From NCBI GenBank assembly GCA_018292915.2, contig JACVVK020000014.1, positions 1,046,001-1,110,000 on the forward strand: a stretch of DNA of 64,000 bases, read 5' to 3'. Source of the stretch: Batillaria attramentaria (Eukaryota > Mollusca > Gastropoda > Batillariidae). Shown here in pieces: positions 11,241 through 24,076 of the stretch. Position numbers and translations under genes: made by a program. The notes under the pieces were generated by a model. The model did no database searches and was not told the DNA's origin. It was given only the letters and a program-made list of their open reading frames with translations. Numbering within the stretch: the first letter of the stretch is position 1; each line of letters opens with the position of its first letter.

Positions 11241-11635
11241 TTGGCGGTCGGTGGTCTAGTTGTTAAGAGACTTCGTCACCAATGCGAGAGGTCAGGTTCG
11301 AGTCCCACTTCTGGCAAAGAATTTTTCCTTCTCGTACGTGGCACCGTTCATTCGGGCCGATCGTCGGAGGTTCTCCCCGGGTAATCGGGCTTTCCCTCCC
11401 CCCCCCCCACACCTTTCCTCTGCTCTGGAAATAAATGCAATCAGTTCTAAATAATTCAAATCGACGAGCTGACTTCGCAGCACGTGACTGTAATGTGTTC
11501 AGTGTGTGAGAGAATGCCTGTGATTCACATGAGCGTGCGAACTGGGTTCGATTTGCGGCGCTTCAACTTGAGCCAGTTCAAGAAACTGGGTAAAGCGCCT
11601 ACCAACACAGTTAGTAGCAGTGCTAGTAGTAGCAG
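11241..11635 (+). mobile_element. SINE family C, full-length copy (~395 bp)
   Basis: The tRNA-like head has GGTGGTCTAGTTGTTAAGAG (A box) and AGGTTCGAGTCCC (B box). A long body includes GGGCCGATCGTCGGAGGTTC and a GCGGCGCTTCAACTTGAGCC motif, with AAACTGGGTAAAGCGCCTA near the 3' end and a TAGTAG-like tail. Related copies lie at 16508-16893 and 24247-24576 (minus) and 48610-48837 (plus). Confidence 0.75.
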
Positions 11636-11809
11636 TAGTAAAACATGTTTAGAGGGCAAAAGAGAAGACAAATTATTTTCTTTCCGAATTTTTCGGCTGA
11701 CCTGCTTTTATCATGGGACACAAAAATACAAGAAACAGCGCTATGTATCTCTAGCAGGTTATTTATTCATTTATTTATTTATTTATTTCAGTCAGTTTGT
11801 CTCCTCCAT

Positions 11810-11881
11810 TCGTTGCCCCGTCTTTGATATCAGCCGAATGTGGTGGACAAGGACGTTAAAAGCCCAAACACCCACCCACCC
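11810..11881 (+). mobile_element. SINE family A, 3' domain only
   Basis: Only CGTTGCCCCGTCTTTGATAT through GGACGTTAAA and the CACCC tail are present, preceded by TTTA repeats. It is a strongly 5'-truncated insertion. Confidence 0.75.
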
Positions 11882-12012
11882 TTGTCTTCTCCTGGCTCGT
11901 TCAAAGCTCCTGATACAGCCTTTGAGAATCTTGCAGTCACGGTTCCCAAACTGACTCTATTTTATCTTGCAAAACAAAAACTCCATTTACATTCTTTCGT
12001 GCACGCAGAAGA

Positions 12013-12609
<597 letters not shown>

Positions 12610-12965
12610 ATAGTTGCTAGTGTTTCACAAAAGAGTTACGGTTCTTTAATACATCTTTGAAAACGAGAGCGACAGTTTTCTCTGCCCTTGACGGGTAAAC
12701 GCCCCAAAGTAATTCAGCCAGAAAAATTCCTATCGCTCCCTTTTTCCCAGGTTCTTTGACTTCCCGCGTTCCGCTTCAGTGGTTGCGAACAAGGTTTTGA
12801 AATAACCCCTTTTCTTTTTCAAATTTATGTTCAAACACGACAAGTTTAATGAGATCACGTGGGGCTTTTCAAAGACAGTGGGAAATGTTTGCTCACAGCG
12901 CCGGTTCTCTTGCCTCTCTCCGCTGTCATAGCATGGTCGCTTGTCTTTGGATTTTTAAAGAATCT
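12610..12965. other. Unique spacer with nothing recognised
   Basis: Ordinary-composition sequence between two low-complexity blocks. No gene or element was seen. Confidence 0.5.
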
Positions 12966-13026
12966 TTGGTTTGTTCATTTGTTTGTTTGCTTGCTTGCTT
13001 GTTTGTTGTTACTTGTTTTATTGTGT

Positions 13027-13086
<60 letters not shown>

Positions 13087-13470
13087 TTCTTTTCTTTCCT
13101 TTTTTTCTTTCTTTCTTTCTTGCCTTCTTTCTTTTTTCAAGTCTTTCTTCTTCTTTTTTCTTCTTTTTTTCTTTTTTTTATTTTTTTTTTTTTGGGGGGG
13201 GGAGGGTTTGTTTTTATGGCTGACGGGTTGTTTTTGTTTGTTTTTGTGTGTTTGGGGTTTTTATTGTGTTTTTGTTTTGTTTGTTTTGGGGGAAGGGGGT
13301 CTTCTTCTTCTTCTTCTTCTTGATGTTTTGTTTTGTTTTCTTTTCTTTTCTTTTCTTTTCTTTTTGTTTTTTTGTTTTGGTTTGTTCGTTGTTTGTTTGT
13401 TTGTTTGTTTGTTTGTTTGTTTGTTTGTTTGTTTGTTTGTTTGTTTGTTTGTCTTGGTCTTCTGTGTAAG
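12966..13470. repeat. G+T / pyrimidine-rich low-complexity block with (TTTC)n and (GTTT)n
   Basis: TTTC repeats at 13028-13118 are followed by T-rich and G-run sequence, a CTT run near 13300 and (GTTT)n at 13388-13452. All purines other than G are nearly absent from the plus strand. Confidence 0.9.
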
Positions 13471-14030
13471 GAGGAAATGTTTTACCGTGACGCCCCCCTC
13501 CATCCTCCCCCCTCCCCCCCCCCACCCCCCTCCGAAAAAAAAATCAAACAAGTGCCGTACTCTATGCATACTGGCCAGGTCCGCCCTTGGGCATAACCTT
13601 GGACTAAATGCCCCTTTTAGACGTGTTTGGCATAACAAAATGAGTTGTGGTTCTTGCTACACCTTTCCCACGCGGCCATCTGGAGCCCAAGCTGAAACTG
13701 CGCCATTTGGGTATAGCCTGCCATCTCCGGCAGTTTGGAAATTTCCTTTAAACGACTGTACCTAACCGTTTTGAACTAAAAGACACGTAAAAGCCGCCGA
13801 CAGGGTGGCTGAGGCTCGGCTAGCTTGGGTAGATATATTTTGAGAAGGAAGCTAGGTAGTCTTTCCCACGAAATTGTCGACGTTTTGTTTTGAGGAAAAC
13901 TGAGTCAGTGAGTCGCTGCTTGAAATTCCGGCGCCGGTGTAGACCCACCGTTTTGGTACCCCCCCCCCCCCCCCCCCCTTCATGACAAGTGAATCAGCCC
14001 GAATATTTCTTTGAGTAGACTTTTAGGGAC
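13471..14030. other. Spacer with poly-C tracts
   Basis: Mixed sequence containing C-runs at about 13500-13530 and 13960-13978. No gene was seen. Confidence 0.5.
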
Positions 14031-14035
14031 CCAAG

Positions 14036-14238
14036 ACAGTCGAGCAGAAGACTGAGCACTGAACTTTCAATGCTCGGTTTGTGAGTTTGATTCCCGACTG
14101 ACTAGGGCTAAATATTTGTGCTGGCCTTTTTTATCTCGTTGCCCCATCAGTCTTTGATATCATCCATATGTGGTCGGAAAAAGGACGTTAAACACTCAAA
14201 CACCCACCCAGCCGCCCATCCGCCCGCCCGCTCGCCCG
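14036..14238 (+). mobile_element. SINE family A, diverged copy
   Basis: Head substitutions (CTGAGCACTGAACTTTCAAT) leave TGAGTTTGATTCCCGAC as a weakened B box. The 3' domain carries a short insertion (CATCAGTCTTTGATATC), and the tail continues in CCCG/CGCC repeats. Confidence 0.75.
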
Positions 14239-14394
14239 TGAGTAGATTTAGGGGATACTGAGTCAATACAGCATATAATACAAGGACTTATTGTTATATA
14301 GGGAACTTTTTTAGCCTCAAACAATACACTAAGTTGGCATTACGGTAGTAAAATTTAGACAGAAGAAGGGCACAATACCTCATGCAAAGCCATT

Positions 14395-14690
14395 GATGTT
14401 GTTTTGTTTGTTTTGTTGTTGTTGTTTTTTGTTTGTTTGTTTTTTGTTTTTGTTTTTTGCTTGTTTGGGGTTTTTGTTGTTGTTGTATTTTTTTTTTGGG
14501 GGGGGGAGGGGGTGTTGTCGTTATTGTTTTTGTTGTTGTTACTGATGTTTGGGGATTTGTCGTTGTTTGTTCGTTTGTTTCTCCTTGTTCTCTGTTTTTG
14601 CTTTTGTTTGTTTGGGTTTGTTTGGCAAGGGGGGGGGGTGTTTCTTTGTTTTAGTTTTTGTTGTTTTGGTGTTGTTTTATACACCGGAAG
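14395..14690. repeat. G+T-rich low-complexity block
   Basis: Irregular GTT, GTTT and G-run sequence with almost no C or A on the plus strand. Deduced Phe/Val/Cys-rich frames are artefacts. Confidence 0.85.
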
Positions 14691-15309
14691 AAGGGATTTT
14701 TTTTATCCTCTCCCAGCTGAAGTAATAGGCAAAGTCAATGAATGGAGATGATTTCTCTTTTTTTAAGCTATCTTGCTTACACAGCACTGCGGTACATAAT
14801 AATACTCAGTACTAACTATCAAAGCAACTTTTTAAAAAAATCACGAGTACAATTGTTTTTGGAATGTGGCACGGCAAGTCAGTGGACCTTTCTTCCAGGG
14901 TGCACGTTTTCTCCAAACACCGCCTACGGCGACAGGAGGTTTGAGCGTACCGGTGTTTGACACACAGCTTAACAGGTCATTTGAAAGAATAGGGCGAGCC
15001 GAGTCGTTCTTTAACATGGGAAATTCATCCACTAATTAGCGAGCAGCCCCCTGTTTACGTTCTCCGTCAAGTCTCGGCGCACAAGAAAAGGACATTTTCC
15101 TCTTCAGTCATCCACAGCATTCTATGTTAACGAGGTCCTTCGCCTTTCGATGTTTTTCCCAACATGTACGTAGGCCAGTGGTAACTGCGCGGGGCAGAAC
15201 TGATTGCGATATAGTTAAAATTCCGTTATGCTCACAGAGAGAGTGAGACTGAGAGTATCCGTACATAGTGGAAGAAGAGTAAGACAGGTTTAGTTTATTG
15301 GCGTAGTTT

Positions 15310-15352
15310 TGGGGAGGTTTCTTCTTTGTTTTGTATCGGTTTGGTTTGGTGG

Positions 15353-15412
<60 letters not shown>

Positions 15413-15804
15413 GGTTAGTCAAGTTGGCTTTTTTCGGGAGGGGGGTGTTTGTTTGTTTGTTTGTTTGTTTGTTTGTTTGTTTGTTTGTTTGTTTGTTTGT
15501 TTGTTTGCTTTTTGTTGTTGGTGGTGGTGGTTTGTCGTTGGTCGCTTTTTTCTTCTTTTGTTTTCGGGGTTTGCTTTGTTGTTGTTTTTGTTTTGCTTTG
15601 TTGGGGTTGTTTGTTTTTTAATTTGTTTTTTGTTGTTGATGTTGTGTTTTTGTTGTAGTTTTTTGTCTGGTTTTTGTTGTTGGTTTCTTTTTTGTCTGGT
15701 TTTTGTTGTTGATACTGTTCTGTTTGGCTGTTTTTGTGTTTTGGGTGGGTTTTTGTTTGACTGGTTGGTTTTTGGTGGTCAGTGGTGGTGGTTGGTGGGT
15801 TTTT

Positions 15805-15880
<76 letters not shown>
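15310..15880. repeat. (GTT)n, (GTTT)n and (GT)n compound block
   Basis: GTT repeats at 15351-15411, GTTT at 15446-15507, irregular G+T sequence, then GT at 15807-15880. The whole 570 bp is G+T on the plus strand. Confidence 0.95.
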
Positions 15881-15883
<3 letters not shown>

Positions 15884-16293
15884 CTCACAAAACAAGTGAT
15901 CACTCAAACATGTAACATCGTAGATAATGCCACCGATAGTGTGAAGTATCAACGCGCGAGTGTGTGCAGAGGACTTGGTCCGGAACGAACGTTGCTCTAC
16001 TGGCCTGGAGCAAGTTATTTTTACACAGTGCTGTTCACAGTTCAGAACAAACAAATGATCAATCAAGCATATAACGCCGGACAAACTCAGTGTCACTTGT
16101 AGCATGAAGTACCAACGCACATATGCGTAGAAGACTTGGTCTGGAACTGACAGAAACTATAACGCACTGGCCTAACCTTTCACTGCTGTTCACAATTCAA
16201 AACAAACAAATGATCAATCAAACAATGTAACATGGGAGATAGTGTCGCTGGTGATAGGATCAGCGTGCATGGTGCTTGGAGGACTTGTTCTGG

Positions 16294-16481
16294 GTGGGGG
16301 CTGGTGGGTGGGTGGGGGTTTGGGGGTTTAACGTCCTTTTCCACCACATCCGGGTGATATCATCAAAGACGGGGCAACGATGAAAAAGCCAGCCCCAAAT
16401 ATTTGGCCCCAGCCGGGATACGAAGTCACGACCCGAGCATCAGAAGTCCAACGCTCTACCATTCGGCCACCCCGGCTCCCC
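16294..16481 (-). mobile_element. SINE family A with 11-bp target-site duplication
   Basis: A complete reverse copy is flanked by ACTTGTTCTGG at 16283-16293 and again at 16482-16492. The duplication lies inside the third 150-bp repeat unit, so this insertion post-dates that array. Confidence 0.88.
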
Positions 16482-16507
16482 ACTTGTTCTGGAATGAGCT
16501 ACAGTTT

Positions 16508-16893
16508 ATAATAATAATGATAATAATCTCAGTAATATAGGCGCCTTATCCCAAATATTTGGTTCAAAGCGCCGCGAGTTAAACCCGACACGCACGCTCA
16601 CGTGAATCACACGCATTCAGTCTCACACACTGGACACATTACAATCACGTGGTGCGAAGGACCAGCTCGGCAATTTAAGTTTCGGAATTTTAAGAACTGC
16701 ATTTATTTTTTAATTTACATTTCCAAAGCAGAGTGGGGGAGGAAGCCGGAGTACCCGGAGAGAACTCCCGACGGTCGGCCCGAATGAACGGCGCCACATA
16801 CGAGAAAGAAAAATTCTTCGCCCCGAGTTGGACTCGAACCTGACCTCTCGCATTGGTGACTAAGTCTTAACCACCAGCCCTCCGGCCGCCCCG
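16508..16893 (-). mobile_element. SINE family C, full-length reverse copy
   Basis: The 3' ATA/ATG-rich tail (16508-16530) is followed by GGCGCCTTATCCCAAATATT, the body, and the tRNA-like head ending near GGTGACTAAGTCTTAACCACC. It matches 11241-11635 along its length. Confidence 0.75.
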
Positions 16894-17518
16894 CATTGAC
16901 CTAACTTTTTAGTACCCCTCAGAATTCAGAACAAACAAATGATCCATCAAACATGTAACATGGGATATACTGTCTCTGGTGGTATGAAGTACCCAACGTG
17001 CATTGCGTCAGTTCAAAGGACTTGGCTCGGAAGAAAAGATCTACGGTCTATTCTCACTGACCGAGGATTTTGTGTGTGTGTGTGTTGTTCACAATTCAGA
17101 ACAAACAAACGATCCATCAAACATCGTAACATAGGAGATACTATCACGGTGGGATGCTGTACCAAACGCGCATGTTTTCAAAAGACTTAGAAGAAAAGTT
17201 CTACGGCCTATTCTCATTGACCTAGGTTTTTAGTTTTGCTCACAGTTCAGAACAAACAAATGATCCATCAAACATGCAACATCGGAGATAGCTTTCTCTG
17301 GTGGCATGGAGTACCAACGCGTATGTCCTGAATACTTGTCACGCGACAGTAGAAATGGGTCAGTTTTCTTTACATCAGTCAGTTTCCTTAAGCAGGTCAG
17401 ATTGCTGTAGAACCGTTTTGAAGCCAGCAAGTGGGGAGAAAATTAGATCGAGTCAATCAGTCTAAAAACAACTGCCTGGTACGGTTCTGCTTCTCTGTCA
17501 CTGAGTATACACTGGTGT

Positions 17519-17519
17519 G

Positions 17520-17593
<74 letters not shown>
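17519..17593. repeat. (CT)n(GT)n compound microsatellite
   Basis: CT for about 57 bp runs directly into GT. Confidence 0.95.
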
Positions 17594-17940
17594 CGCCTCA
17601 AAATGTTCATTTGAATGTCAGTAATACCTTGCCTAATTTCTGTTGTTTTTAGCTGCTATTTGTAATGGCGCCTGGACTGAGCTTCTACTGAGGGACAAGC
17701 GTCACAGTCAAATGAATTTTATTATTATTATTATTATTTGTAGCGTTTGCAACACAATGTAGGAGTACACGGTAAGCTTTTCCGCATTATTCAATGTATT
17801 TGTGTGATCACAAAACATTTGTGCACTGTCGGTTCAGTGTTGCTGTGGTGATTTCTCGTCCATTGTGCGTACAATGAAATGATTTAAACGCGGTTGAAAG
17901 CTGGTGTTCAAAATAAAATAGTTTTCTCCTTCACTATGTG

Positions 17941-18215
17941 GGGATCCGGGATAGCACAGCTGGTAGAGCGTCGGATTTGAAATTCTCTGGTCACGTGAGT
18001 TGGAATCCCGATACAGAGCCACAGATTTGGGTTGGCTTTTTCATCGTTGCCCCTTCTTTGATGTCACCCTTATGTGGCGGAAAGGACACTCGGATTAGTC
18101 GTGTCGAGTTCGAATCCCGACTGGGATCCAGAAGGTCAGTTGTGCTGACCATTTTCTTGTTGTCCCATCTTTGATATCACCCTTATGTGGCGGAAAAGGA
18201 TGTTGCATCCGCAGC
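17941..18215 (+). mobile_element. Older SINE relative with two 3' domains in tandem
   Basis: The head GGGATAGCACAGCTGGTAGAGCGTCGGA... differs clearly from the SINE A head, yet the 3' domain (TTTGATGTCACCCTTATGTG) is the same. A second B box (GAGTTCGAATCCCGAC) and second 3' domain (TTTGATATCACCCTTATGTG) follow at 18100-18210, then CCAACCAACC repeats. The 3' domain reads GTGGCGGAA, the version also used by the 87-bp satellite. Confidence 0.65.
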
Positions 18216-18219
18216 CAAA

Positions 18220-18939
18220 CCAACCAACCAACCACTGAGCCAGCCAACCAACCAACCAGCCAACCAACCTTTCCTCCCTCTGATGTTTGTTTTTACCTAG
18301 TTCTAACTGCTATTTGTTTTCTACGATTTTTTGTAATCGGGGGTTAGATAAATTAGCATGAAGGTGCAGCGTCTCCTGCATGTCCTAGGTTTATACTGCC
18401 CCGTAGACTAGTTTCCATCACTTGTCCAACGTTACATTTTCGTATTTTTCACGTAGTGCAGGCACACTTAGCCGCGTATTCGTCTTTGTTGCTTACAAGG
18501 TGTTAAGCCCTTAAAAAAACTCACTCACTCGTCCCTATGACGCGATGCTAGTAGTGACTCCGAGGAGGCCGGGCAAGGCTTCCGAAAAGTCAGTTCCCAT
18601 GAGGGTAATTTGAAGGTTTCGTGAGAGCTGCAACGCGGCCGGCGCCTAATTGTTCTTTTCTTCCCTCTAACGACATAATTTACGGAAACTGCCAAAGTGT
18701 TGTGTTCCAGTTGGGTGACGGTACCGCGGCATTATTATACCAACTCTCAACACCCGTGACAAATGATGCGTAACGCGCTGCCGCCTCTGTCGAAACGCTG
18801 CAACCTTAGCTCGGTGCAGCTGAGAAATTAGCGGAGGGGTTGGGAAACAACGCCTCCCCGGCCAGTAAAATTGATCTATATGGGAAAGTGTTCATTGCCT
18901 TTTTGAAGACGGGTGCTTTTGCGTTTGTGTGTCAGCTGA

Positions 18940-18983
<44 letters not shown>

Positions 18984-19110
18984 GTTTCATGTTCCAGTTT
19001 TAAGTATGTTCGATCGTTCTCTTTTTGGGTGGGTTTTTTGGGTTTTTCCCCCTTTGATTTGTTTTGTTTTTTCATAACTTGCACCGTTTTCCAAAAAAGT
19101 TATTTCAGCC
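18220..19110. other. Spacer with CCAA repeats, a family E fragment and a GT tract
   Basis: CCAA repeats occupy 18218-18268. A family E fragment (TCTTTGTTGCTTACAAGGTG) lies at 18473-18525 and GT repeats at 18941-18980. No gene was recognised. Confidence 0.5.
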
Positions 19111-19313
19111 TGCCTCTCTCTCTCTCCGGCTCTCTCTCTCTCTCTCTCTCTGCGTTTAGACTGAAATGAAGAAAATGCACCAATACCGTTGACCTTAACG
19201 TTGGTCTTTCAAATGGGTTAAAGTGCCTTGGTGTGCGCTTATTTCTTAATTGTAGTAATTCTGTTTGTAATCGACGACTGACCATGACTCTGTCTAACTA
19301 TGACGTTGAAGAA

Positions 19314-19355
<42 letters not shown>

Positions 19356-21100
19356 GTCATACCCTCACTTTCCTTTTTCTTTTTTGGGACGTCTGAAGTG
19401 CGTATTTCCATTCAATGGAAGCCAAACAACAGGCTTTTACACAAAGTAGTACAACGTATTAGGGCAATCGCATAATGTATTGACACAGCATAAACCACTT
19501 TTCAGTGGTAACTAGATAGCATACCAGCCTGCACGAGACGGTTTATTCAATCTGATTAAATTCATCACCACTTCACTCGTCCGCCTGTAGGCTATCGGCA
19601 AGGGGAACAGGTCTGCGGGTAATCATGATGTACTTGAGAATGAATTAGAAAATAGACATGCAGATTATTGTTGACAGAGCAGGGGCCACCTTCTAGCTGT
19701 ATGTAACCAGATCTAAGGTTAGCATGTACAAGACCTTTCATTTTAATCTGATTAAATTCATGAACAGCACTTTTGAAAGCGCTGTCTGTTTTCAGCCCAC
19801 CGTAAGATAAACTTGACAACTCCCTCAGTCTAAGTAAACTTTGCCTTTAGAGGTTGCAACCCATATGATTTATGAGCAGATTTAGATCTAGATAGTAAGT
19901 TAAGTTTGCTAGCCAATAAAAACATGTAATACTACACTCATTTTACCTCTCTAAGTGGAGAGTTCTTTTCAGTCACGGAGCAGATCGAGAGGGTCCTCCT
20001 GCATGTCCTCAGGCACAATGGCCGGGAGAGAGAACACACCACCACCACCACCACCACCACCACCACACACACACACACACACACATACACACACACATCA
20101 CTCCACCCCCACGAGAATATACACGCCTTTAGATTGTAGTAACGTATTAGTCATTTCCTGCTCGATAAGAGGTCCCATTCTTTCTAACAACCAGAAATCC
20201 CACAGCGTTTTCCCGGAGCGATGAATTTTTCAATTTGAAAGGAAAAACCGCGGTGCTAAGTTGTAGAAAAAACGCCAAATAAGGGTGCCATGATAATTAC
20301 AAGCGGCACGGCACCCGGAAACCCCCGCCCATTTTGTTGAACCCTCCCTGTTGCCACCCACATCCAATAGGCTACGTACCAGAGATGCAAATTTGGAGGA
20401 AAACGCTATAATTATATCCCTCTTACACATAACGTTGCAGACGACACCCTAGAAATTAAAATTCACCAAAAAAATCACAAAAATCAGGCAGCCATAGACT
20501 CACGTGTAGAGTAAATTTTAACAAATTCCAATGTTCCGTTTTTTGGCCATGTTGGCAGCAACCAAATACCCCCTCATTCCACGGTCGTCTGCTGGCTCCT
20601 GTGCCAGCCGCGCATGAATACAAATAGTGCACAAGCCAGCCTCATTTTTCCCTAATTTTACTATTACCTGGCGTGAAACTTGTTTACAAAGCCAACAAAA
20701 AGCACCAGATTGCCATTTTTTTTTACTCTGCACACAAATTTTAAAAGGGACAAAGATTTTCTACTATTAGTTTAGCGTAGCTTACTACATGACCCGGAAG
20801 CTAATAGTGACCGGTCTGTAACCTGTATTCTTCCTCCATATGATTTTCCTCACAGCGTAAACACTGACAGTCGACCTGTCGCTGTCTCGCTGTTTGTCCA
20901 AAGACAGAGGAGACAAGAAACCAGGTCTCAGTGTCCGTGTTTGTGTTCGTCTGTCGCGCGCTACATCACACGCGCCCTGTCAAACATCGCTCCCTTTCTG
21001 GGTCAGATTTCGGGCAGACCGGCGCTGACGTTGAACGAAGAAACAGGGATAGTATTGCTGTGTTTGGGGGGTTTTGTGTTAGTGTGTATTCAGTTGTCTT
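19110..21100. other. Largely unique DNA without a recognised gene
   Basis: CT tracts lie at 19112-19150 and 19317-19350, and (ACC)n(AC)n at 20037-20090. A small minus-strand frame at 20733-20518 carries two Cys-x2-Cys pairs but no recognisable family and no splice support. Confidence 0.5.
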
Positions 21101-21125
21101 GGTATGTATGTATGTATGTATGTAT

Positions 21126-21298
21126 GTGGGTGGGGTGGGTGTTTGGGGGTTTAACGTCCTTTTCCACCACCTAGGGTGATATCAAAGACGGGGCAACGAT
21201 GAAAAAGCCAGTACAAATATTTGGCCCCAGCCGGGATCGAACTCACGACCCGAGCATTAGAAGTCCAACGCTCTACCATTCGACCACCCCGGCTCCCC
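21126..21298 (-). mobile_element. SINE family A inserted in a (TATG)n microsatellite
   Basis: A reverse, complete copy. TATG repeats lie immediately on both sides (21101-21125 and 21298-21336), so target duplication boundaries cannot be defined. Confidence 0.85.
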
Positions 21299-21789
21299 AT
21301 GTATGTATGTATGTATGTATGTATGTATGTATGTATCATGTGAGTACTACTGTTGCACACGTGTATCAACATCAGACATCAGTCATGATCATGATGTTTC
21401 TAAGAATGTATTGAGACTGCATGTATGACTGTGTGTATGTAAAGGCGTTGCTACTGTAAGGCGCCCAGAGCTCCTACACCAACCAAATCATTATTATTAT
21501 TATTATTATCGGAAGTGCCATCGATATTGTGGCAGTTTTGTTATGTAGAGGAGAAATTGCACCTGCGTTGGAAACTGCGTTGGAAACTATGATTTGAACG
21601 ACCACTAAAAATATTCTTCTAATATGAATGAAAATAGTGAGAGCTGAGCTAAAAAGCTGAAATTTCACGATGGCTTTGTCACTGCCGGAACTGTAACATA
21701 ATTATAACATCATTTTAGTCTGCTGCAGGCTAAGGTCTCATCTATCACAAGGTTTCAACTAGAGGAAAAATCAGTGAAAGAGAAACAAA

Positions 21790-21807
21790 CAACAACACCC
21801 ACCCCCC

Positions 21808-21847
<40 letters not shown>

Positions 21848-21850
21848 AAA
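21790..21850. repeat. Poly-C / poly-A homopolymer junction
   Basis: About 30 C (one interruption) is followed by about 13 A. Long C runs of this kind recur throughout the window and may form i-motif or G-quadruplex structures. Confidence 0.9.
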
Positions 21851-21967
21851 CCGAGTCTGTGGACACAATGACTGATGCATTCGAAACAAATCGATCTGAA
21901 ACCAAGGTAGATAATCAACAAAAGGTTCAGCTCGAACAACTGAAGCTCTGTATCTTCAGAGTGCTGG

Positions 21968-22135
21968 GGGGGGGGGAGCCGGGGTGGCCGAATGATAGTG
22001 CTCGGGTCACGAGTTCGAATCCCGGCTGGGGCCAAATATGTGTGCTGGCTTTTTCATCGTTGCCCCGTCTTTGATATCACCCGTTTGTGGTGGCCCGGAA
22101 AAGGACGTTAAACTCCCAAACACCCACCCATCCCT
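21968..22135 (+). mobile_element. SINE family A lacking the anticodon arm, with target duplication
   Basis: CCGAATGATAG jumps straight to TGCTCGGG, deleting the anticodon arm. Flanks AGAGTGCTGG (21958-21967) and AGAGTGTTGG (22136-22145) are a 10-bp target duplication with one mismatch. Confidence 0.8.
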
Positions 22136-22496
22136 AGAGTGTTGGTATAACCGTTTCCTATAAGCAGGGCAATAGTACACCGTATTCTCTGTCCTGTCCT
22201 ATCCTGTCTATGCCAGGGGATATAGACGAGTCCTTACCCCTTCCTCTCCCTCCTCTCACGAGTGAGGTAGTAGCAGCAGCTGGTGGAGTGTGTGTTTGCT
22301 GTTCTGATCTCCGTCACCAGTACTCCATGACTAGCAGGTGGCCGCCGTTTGTTTGTCGACGTCCCACACGCACTTCCAGATGGTTCCATCGGCTCTGTCC
22401 CCACTAACAACACTCTGTAGTTATTGCCGCTTTGTGGTCCTTGTGGTCGCCTGTATCACGCAGTCGTCATATCGCTGTTACAGTCACACAGTTGGT

Positions 22497-22900
22497 TTTG
22501 TCGTTGTTGTTGTTGTTCTTCTTCTTCTTCTTTTTCTTCTTTTTCTTCTTCTTCTTCTTTGTTTGTTTTTGCTTTTTGTTTGATTGTTTTTGTTGTTGTT
22601 GTTGTTTGATGTTTTTTGTTTTGTTTTGGGTTTGTTTTTTTACTGTTGTTGTTTGTTGTGTTGTTTCGTTTCTTAGGGTTTTTTATTGTTTTGTTTTGTT
22701 TTTTTGTTTCCGGCTTTTTAGTTTTTTTGTGGTTGTTGTTGTTGTTTCTTGTTTTGTTTCGTTTTGTGTTTTGTTTTATTTTATGTTTGTTCTGGGGTGT
22801 TTTTGTTTTTGTTTTGTTGGTTGTTTGTTGTTGTTTTTCTTGGGGGGGATGTTGAGGGGGTGTTTGTTTGTTTGTTTGTTTGTTTGTTTGTTTGTTTGTT
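22497..22900. repeat. G+T-rich low-complexity block with (CTT)n and (GTTT)n
   Basis: GTT, CTT and GTTT runs (the last at 22861-22900) with very few A on the plus strand. Phe/Val-rich frames are artefacts. Confidence 0.9.
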
Positions 22901-23384
22901 TATACATATACAATGAAGTGGAAAGACACAGGCAACACAAAGGACATGATGACATCTAGGTGTGGAGGCAGGAACAAGAATGAAGACGCATACATATAAA
23001 TAAACTGGGCTGGAGGGTGGGGGGGGGGGTGATAGGGAATAGAGGGCATGCAAACATACATGTACGTATGATTTGTCATTCACAAGTCAACAATAAGTCA
23101 ACTACTGATGATGTGGCAGACACCCTGCTGTGATTGTCCTGTCTTGCCCGCAATGGCATAAGACTAGCGTTCTAAGTCACAGCTAGAGTTTTTTTGGGTC
23201 CCTTCAAGCGTCTGCCCGCCTAGGCCCCGAAGAAGCGTGCATGCCACTGGGTGAAAAAAGCGACTGAGACGGCTGTGGAAACTGAACTGTTGTTCGGTCT
23301 TGCGTTGGAAGGGGAACAACTGCGGTTTATAGGAGTTTTGGTAGCGTCACTCTGAACCAATTCAAGTTTCTTGCTTGTTGTTGT

Positions 23385-23640
23385 TGCTGTTTGTTTGTTT
23401 GTTTGTTTGTTTGTTTGTTTGTTTGTTTGTTTGTTTGTTTGGGGTTGCCGAATGGTAGAGCGTTGGACTTCTAAGGCTCGGGTCGTGAGTTCGTATCCCG
23501 GCTGGAGCCAAATATTTGTACTGGCTTTTTTCATCGTTGCCCCGTCTTTGATATCGCCCGTATGTGGTGGATAAGGACGATAAACTCCAAACACCCACCC
23601 ACCCTTGTTTGTTTGTTTGTTTGTTTGTTTGTTTGTTTAC
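23385..23640. mobile_element. SINE family A (plus) inserted in a (GTTT)n microsatellite
   Basis: GTTT repeats (23386-23441) end at the SINE head GGGGTTGCCGAATGGTAG. The copy runs to the CACCCACCC tail at about 23604, after which GTTT repeats resume (23607-23639). The head and 3' domain are intact. Confidence 0.85.
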
Positions 23641-23809
23641 GTCTTTATGTTCGTAATGATTTCTAAGGGGGGAAACTGTTGCTTCCAAAGTTCTGTCTGT
23701 TTGCAAAATGAATTCATGTTCCTTTGGCAACTGCGACCGTTTTCGTGACATTGCGGCTTCTAAATAGTAGAGAAAAATGAATTTCTTTGGCATAACGCTT
23801 CCGAGACAA

Positions 23810-24076
23810 GGGCCCGTATGTAAAACTCGAGGTTAATTTAACCCATGGCTACGGGCCTAACCCAGACTAGGTCAAAAGAAACCCCAAAACAAAATTAAAT
23901 TTTAAAAAAAGGAAGCGAAGAAAGAAAGACAAAAATCATTCTATAACGGCATAGGCACCTTGCTGGAATGGACCCGCTTTCTGTTTTAAAACAAAAAACA
24001 GAAAATTTGACCCTAGAGCTAGTTTAGTTTGTGGTTAGACTCTAACTCTCTAACCCCGACTTTTACATGCGGGCCC
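23810..24076 (+). mobile_element. MITE-like element with GGGCCC terminal inverted repeats, copy 1
   Basis: The 267-bp element starts GGGCCCGTATGTAAAACTCG and its right end, reverse-complemented, reads GGGCCCGCATGTAAAAGTCG. The interior is AT-rich (AAATTAAATTTTAAAAAAAGG) with no coding capacity. The second copy lies at 32345-32632 in the opposite orientation and matches over the full length. No clear target duplication was found, so the superfamily is undetermined. Confidence 0.7.

Larger units (their letters stand above)
15881..17330. repeat. Old ~150-bp tandem repeat, six copies, split by SINE insertions
   Basis: The landmark TTCAGAACAAACAAATGATC with a following AAACATGTAACAT recurs with starts near 15881, 16031, 16186, 16913, 17085 and 17235, at 150-170 bp spacing once insertions are discounted. 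A second landmark is GAAGTACCAACGC and AGGACTTG. Copies are considerably diverged and the third is interrupted by a SINE A and a SINE C. Confidence 0.8.

Noticed and set aside
20518..20733. 71-codon minus-strand frame with two Cys-x2-Cys pairs
   Set aside because: Possible zinc-binding look, but too short, no His/Cys spacing of a known finger, no splice context.
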